In this document: piece after piece, positions 5,474-6,632 of the stretch
Numbering within the stretch: position 1 is the first letter of the stretch
Layout of the letters: each line of letters opens with the position of its first letter
Source: Bordetella parapertussis
GTDB lineage: Bacteria > Pseudomonadota > Gammaproteobacteria > Burkholderiales > Burkholderiaceae_B
NCBI GenBank assembly: GCA_945868195.1
Contig: CAMBLP010000114.1
Coordinates: 1 to 6,632, forward strand
Reading direction: 5' to 3'
DNA: 6,632 bases
Position numbers and translations under genes: made by a program
The notes under the pieces: model-generated
Databases searched by the model: none
The model's input: the letters and a program-made list of their open reading frames with translations, nothing else
Told to the model about the DNA's origin: nothing

Positions 5474-6421
5474 ATGCGTATTGCCGTACTTGACGATTAT
5501 TTAAAAGTTGCAGAGGGTTTGGCCGACTGGGGCTCACTCAAGGCCGAAGTCACTTTCTTTAATGCTTTTATCCAGCCCGAAAAGCTTGCCGCCACACTCG
5601 CACCTTTTGAAGTTGTCGTCGCGATGCGTGAGCGTTCGGCATTTCCCGCTTCGGTGATTGAGGCCTTGCCCAATCTGAAGTTGTTGGTGACCACGGGATT
5701 GCGTAACAATTCGATCGATCTGGATGCCTGTCGTAAAAAAGGTGTTGTGGTGTCGGGTTCACCCGGAGACCCGATGAGTACGGGCGCGACGGCGGAGTTG
5801 TCTTGGGCGTTGTTATTAGCCTTATTTAAAAAGATTCCGCAGGAAGACGCCAATATGAGAAAAGGTCTGTGGCAGACTTCGATGCCGCCGACGATCAAGG
5901 GCAAGCGACTCGGCCTCTTGGGCATAGGGAATTTGGGCCAACAAGTGGCGCGCGTCGGCCTGGCTTTTGGCATGGACGTGGTGGCCTGGAGCCCTAACTT
6001 AACTCCTGAGCGTGCCGCCGAAGCGGGCGTCAAGCTGGTCAGCAAAGAGGAACTTTTTAAAACCTCGGACGCGATCAGCGTGCACATCGTGTTGAGCGAT
6101 CGCACCCGCGGGATTGTGGATGCCGCAAGCCTTCAGTCGATGAAGCCCACGGCCTATTTGGTCAATACCTCGCGTGCAGGCCTGGTGGATTTGGATGCGC
6201 TCAAAAAAGCGCTTGAGCAAGGCAAAATTGGTGGCGCAGGTCTGGATGTGTATGAGTCAGAACCTGTGTTGGCAAACGATCCTTGGCGCCAAGTCCCACG
6301 GACGGTGCTAACACCCCATCTGGGTTATGCGACGCCTGAAAATTTTGCGGTGTTTTACAAGAACGTAGTGGCCAATATCGCCGCCTTTGCTGCAGGCACA
6401 CCCACAAGAGTGCTGACTTAA
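5474..6421 (+). CDS. D-2-hydroxyacid dehydrogenase family protein
   Basis: A 315-residue cytoplasmic NAD(P)-dependent oxidoreductase of the family that includes glycerate, phosphoglycerate and glyoxylate/hydroxypyruvate dehydrogenases. The substrate domain is formed by about residues 1-98 plus the C-terminal end. The Rossmann domain is about 99-285 and contains LGIGNLG (GxGxxG at 150-155). The catalytic triad is visible: R234 in NTSRAGLVD, E263 in GLDVYESEP and H282 in TPHLGYAT. The second beta strand of the nucleotide fold ends AWSPN, with Ser/Asn where NAD-specific members carry Asp, so NADP use or mixed specificity is inferred. The substrate cannot be told from the sequence. The long serine-biosynthesis ACT tail of many SerA proteins is absent, so it is not an ACT-type SerA. 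The stop overlaps the next ATG by one base. Confidence 0.92.
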   Translation: MRIAVLDDYLKVAEGLADWGSLKAEVTFFNAFIQPEKLAATLAPFEVVVAMRERSAFPASVIEALPNLKLLVTTGLRNNSIDLDACRKKGVVVSGSPGDPMSTGATAELSWALLLALFKKIPQEDANMRKGLWQTSMPPTIKGKRLGLLGIGNLGQQVARVGLAFGMDVVAWSPNLTPERAAEAGVKLVSKEELFKTSDAISVHIVLSDRTRGIVDAASLQSMKPTAYLVNTSRAGLVDLDALKKALEQGKIGGAGLDVYESEPVLANDPWRQVPRTVLTPHLGYATPENFAVFYKNVVANIAAFAAGTPTRVLT

Positions 6422-6632
6422 TGCAGCCTGTACTGCCGGTCAACATTGTTGCGCGCATCCTGCTGGTTTTATTACTGGCGGCAGGCGTCTATTTTTTTAG
6501 TGGCTTTGTGGTGCCGGTCCTGGCAGCCCTGATCATAGGGTTTGCCAGTTGGCCGATCTACTCGCGGTGGGTCAATGTTTGCGAGGGGCGAACGACACTC
6601 GCCGCAAGTGGGGCGCTCATTTTTATTACGTT
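6421..6632 (+). CDS. AI-2E / PerM family transporter, N-terminal 70 codons (partial)
   Basis: Starts at ATG 6421, sharing one base with the TAA of the dehydrogenase gene (TAATG), and stays open to the window end. A weak AAGAG (6406-6410) lies 10 nt before it. The fragment is strongly hydrophobic. Membrane segments are at about residues 12-26 and 28-44, and a third begins near residue 58. The pattern FVVPVLAALIIGFASWPIY, a hydrophobic stretch with two prolines leading into a basic/aromatic loop, is characteristic of the N-terminus of AI-2E family (PF01594) membrane proteins such as PerM, YhhT and YdiK. Members act as exporters of varied substrates or, in some extremophiles, Na+/H+ antiporters. 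The true substrate here is unknown. Only about one fifth of a usual 350-residue protein is present, so family assignment is moderate. Confidence 0.72.
   Translation, partial: MQPVLPVNIVARILLVLLLAAGVYFFSGFVVPVLAALIIGFASWPIYSRWVNVCEGRTTLAASGALIFIT

Noticed and set aside
863..6103. Cyanobacterial origin suggested by HIP1-like octamers
   Set aside because: The gene order, the trp leader arrangement and the protein sequences all fit Burkholderiales, so the octamer is treated as a compositional or methylation-related signal.
5497..6105. 202-codon minus-strand ORF
   Set aside because: It is antisense to the D-2-hydroxyacid dehydrogenase, which has all catalytic residues. The long frame is an effect of GC-biased third positions.
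1..6632. Novel defence, mobile or secretion system
   Set aside because: All coding space is explained by conserved housekeeping and envelope genes. There are no transposase, integrase, toxin-antitoxin, CRISPR or effector features and no compositional break visible by eye.

Overview
The window looks like an ordinary chromosomal segment of a betaproteobacterium, most likely in the order Burkholderiales and close to the Bordetella/Alcaligenaceae group. This rests on remembered protein similarity and gene order (rpe-gph followed by a trp leader; apaG-mltA-ubiquinone hydroxylase-dsbC), not on a search. All full-length genes have intact family motifs. There are no mobile elements, tRNAs, rRNAs, CRISPR arrays or phage genes.

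Minus strand, 1-1695: rpe (ribulose-phosphate 3-epimerase) and gph (phosphoglycolate phosphatase) are packed 3 nt apart. The 261 bases after gph contain no long ORF but hold a complete tryptophan attenuator. It consists of a 23-codon leader peptide with Trp at codons 15, 17 and 18 (207 down to 136), a 10-bp stem whose 5' arm overlaps the first Trp codon, and a strong intrinsic terminator (79 down to 46). An ATG-ACT at the window edge is probably the start of trpE. The layout implies that tryptophan supply decides whether transcription passes from the rpe-gph side into the trp genes.

Plus strand, 1754-6632: a divergent run of six genes, probably one operon or two. They are apaG, mltA (lipoprotein lytic transglycosylase), a UbiH/UbiF-family FAD hydroxylase, dsbC (periplasmic disulfide isomerase), a D-2-hydroxyacid dehydrogenase, and the first 70 codons of an AI-2E/PerM-family membrane protein cut by the window end. 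Gaps are short (8 to 39 nt), and the last two genes overlap by one base (TAATG). The functions are diverse housekeeping and envelope tasks rather than one pathway. The rpe/apaG divergence leaves only 58 bp for two opposing promoters.

No novel multi-gene system is visible. The items most worth a second look are the trp attenuator with a second mini-ORF coupled to its leader stop codon, a cluster of GCGATCGC palindromes, and a 9-nt tandem repeat coding the DsbC linker.
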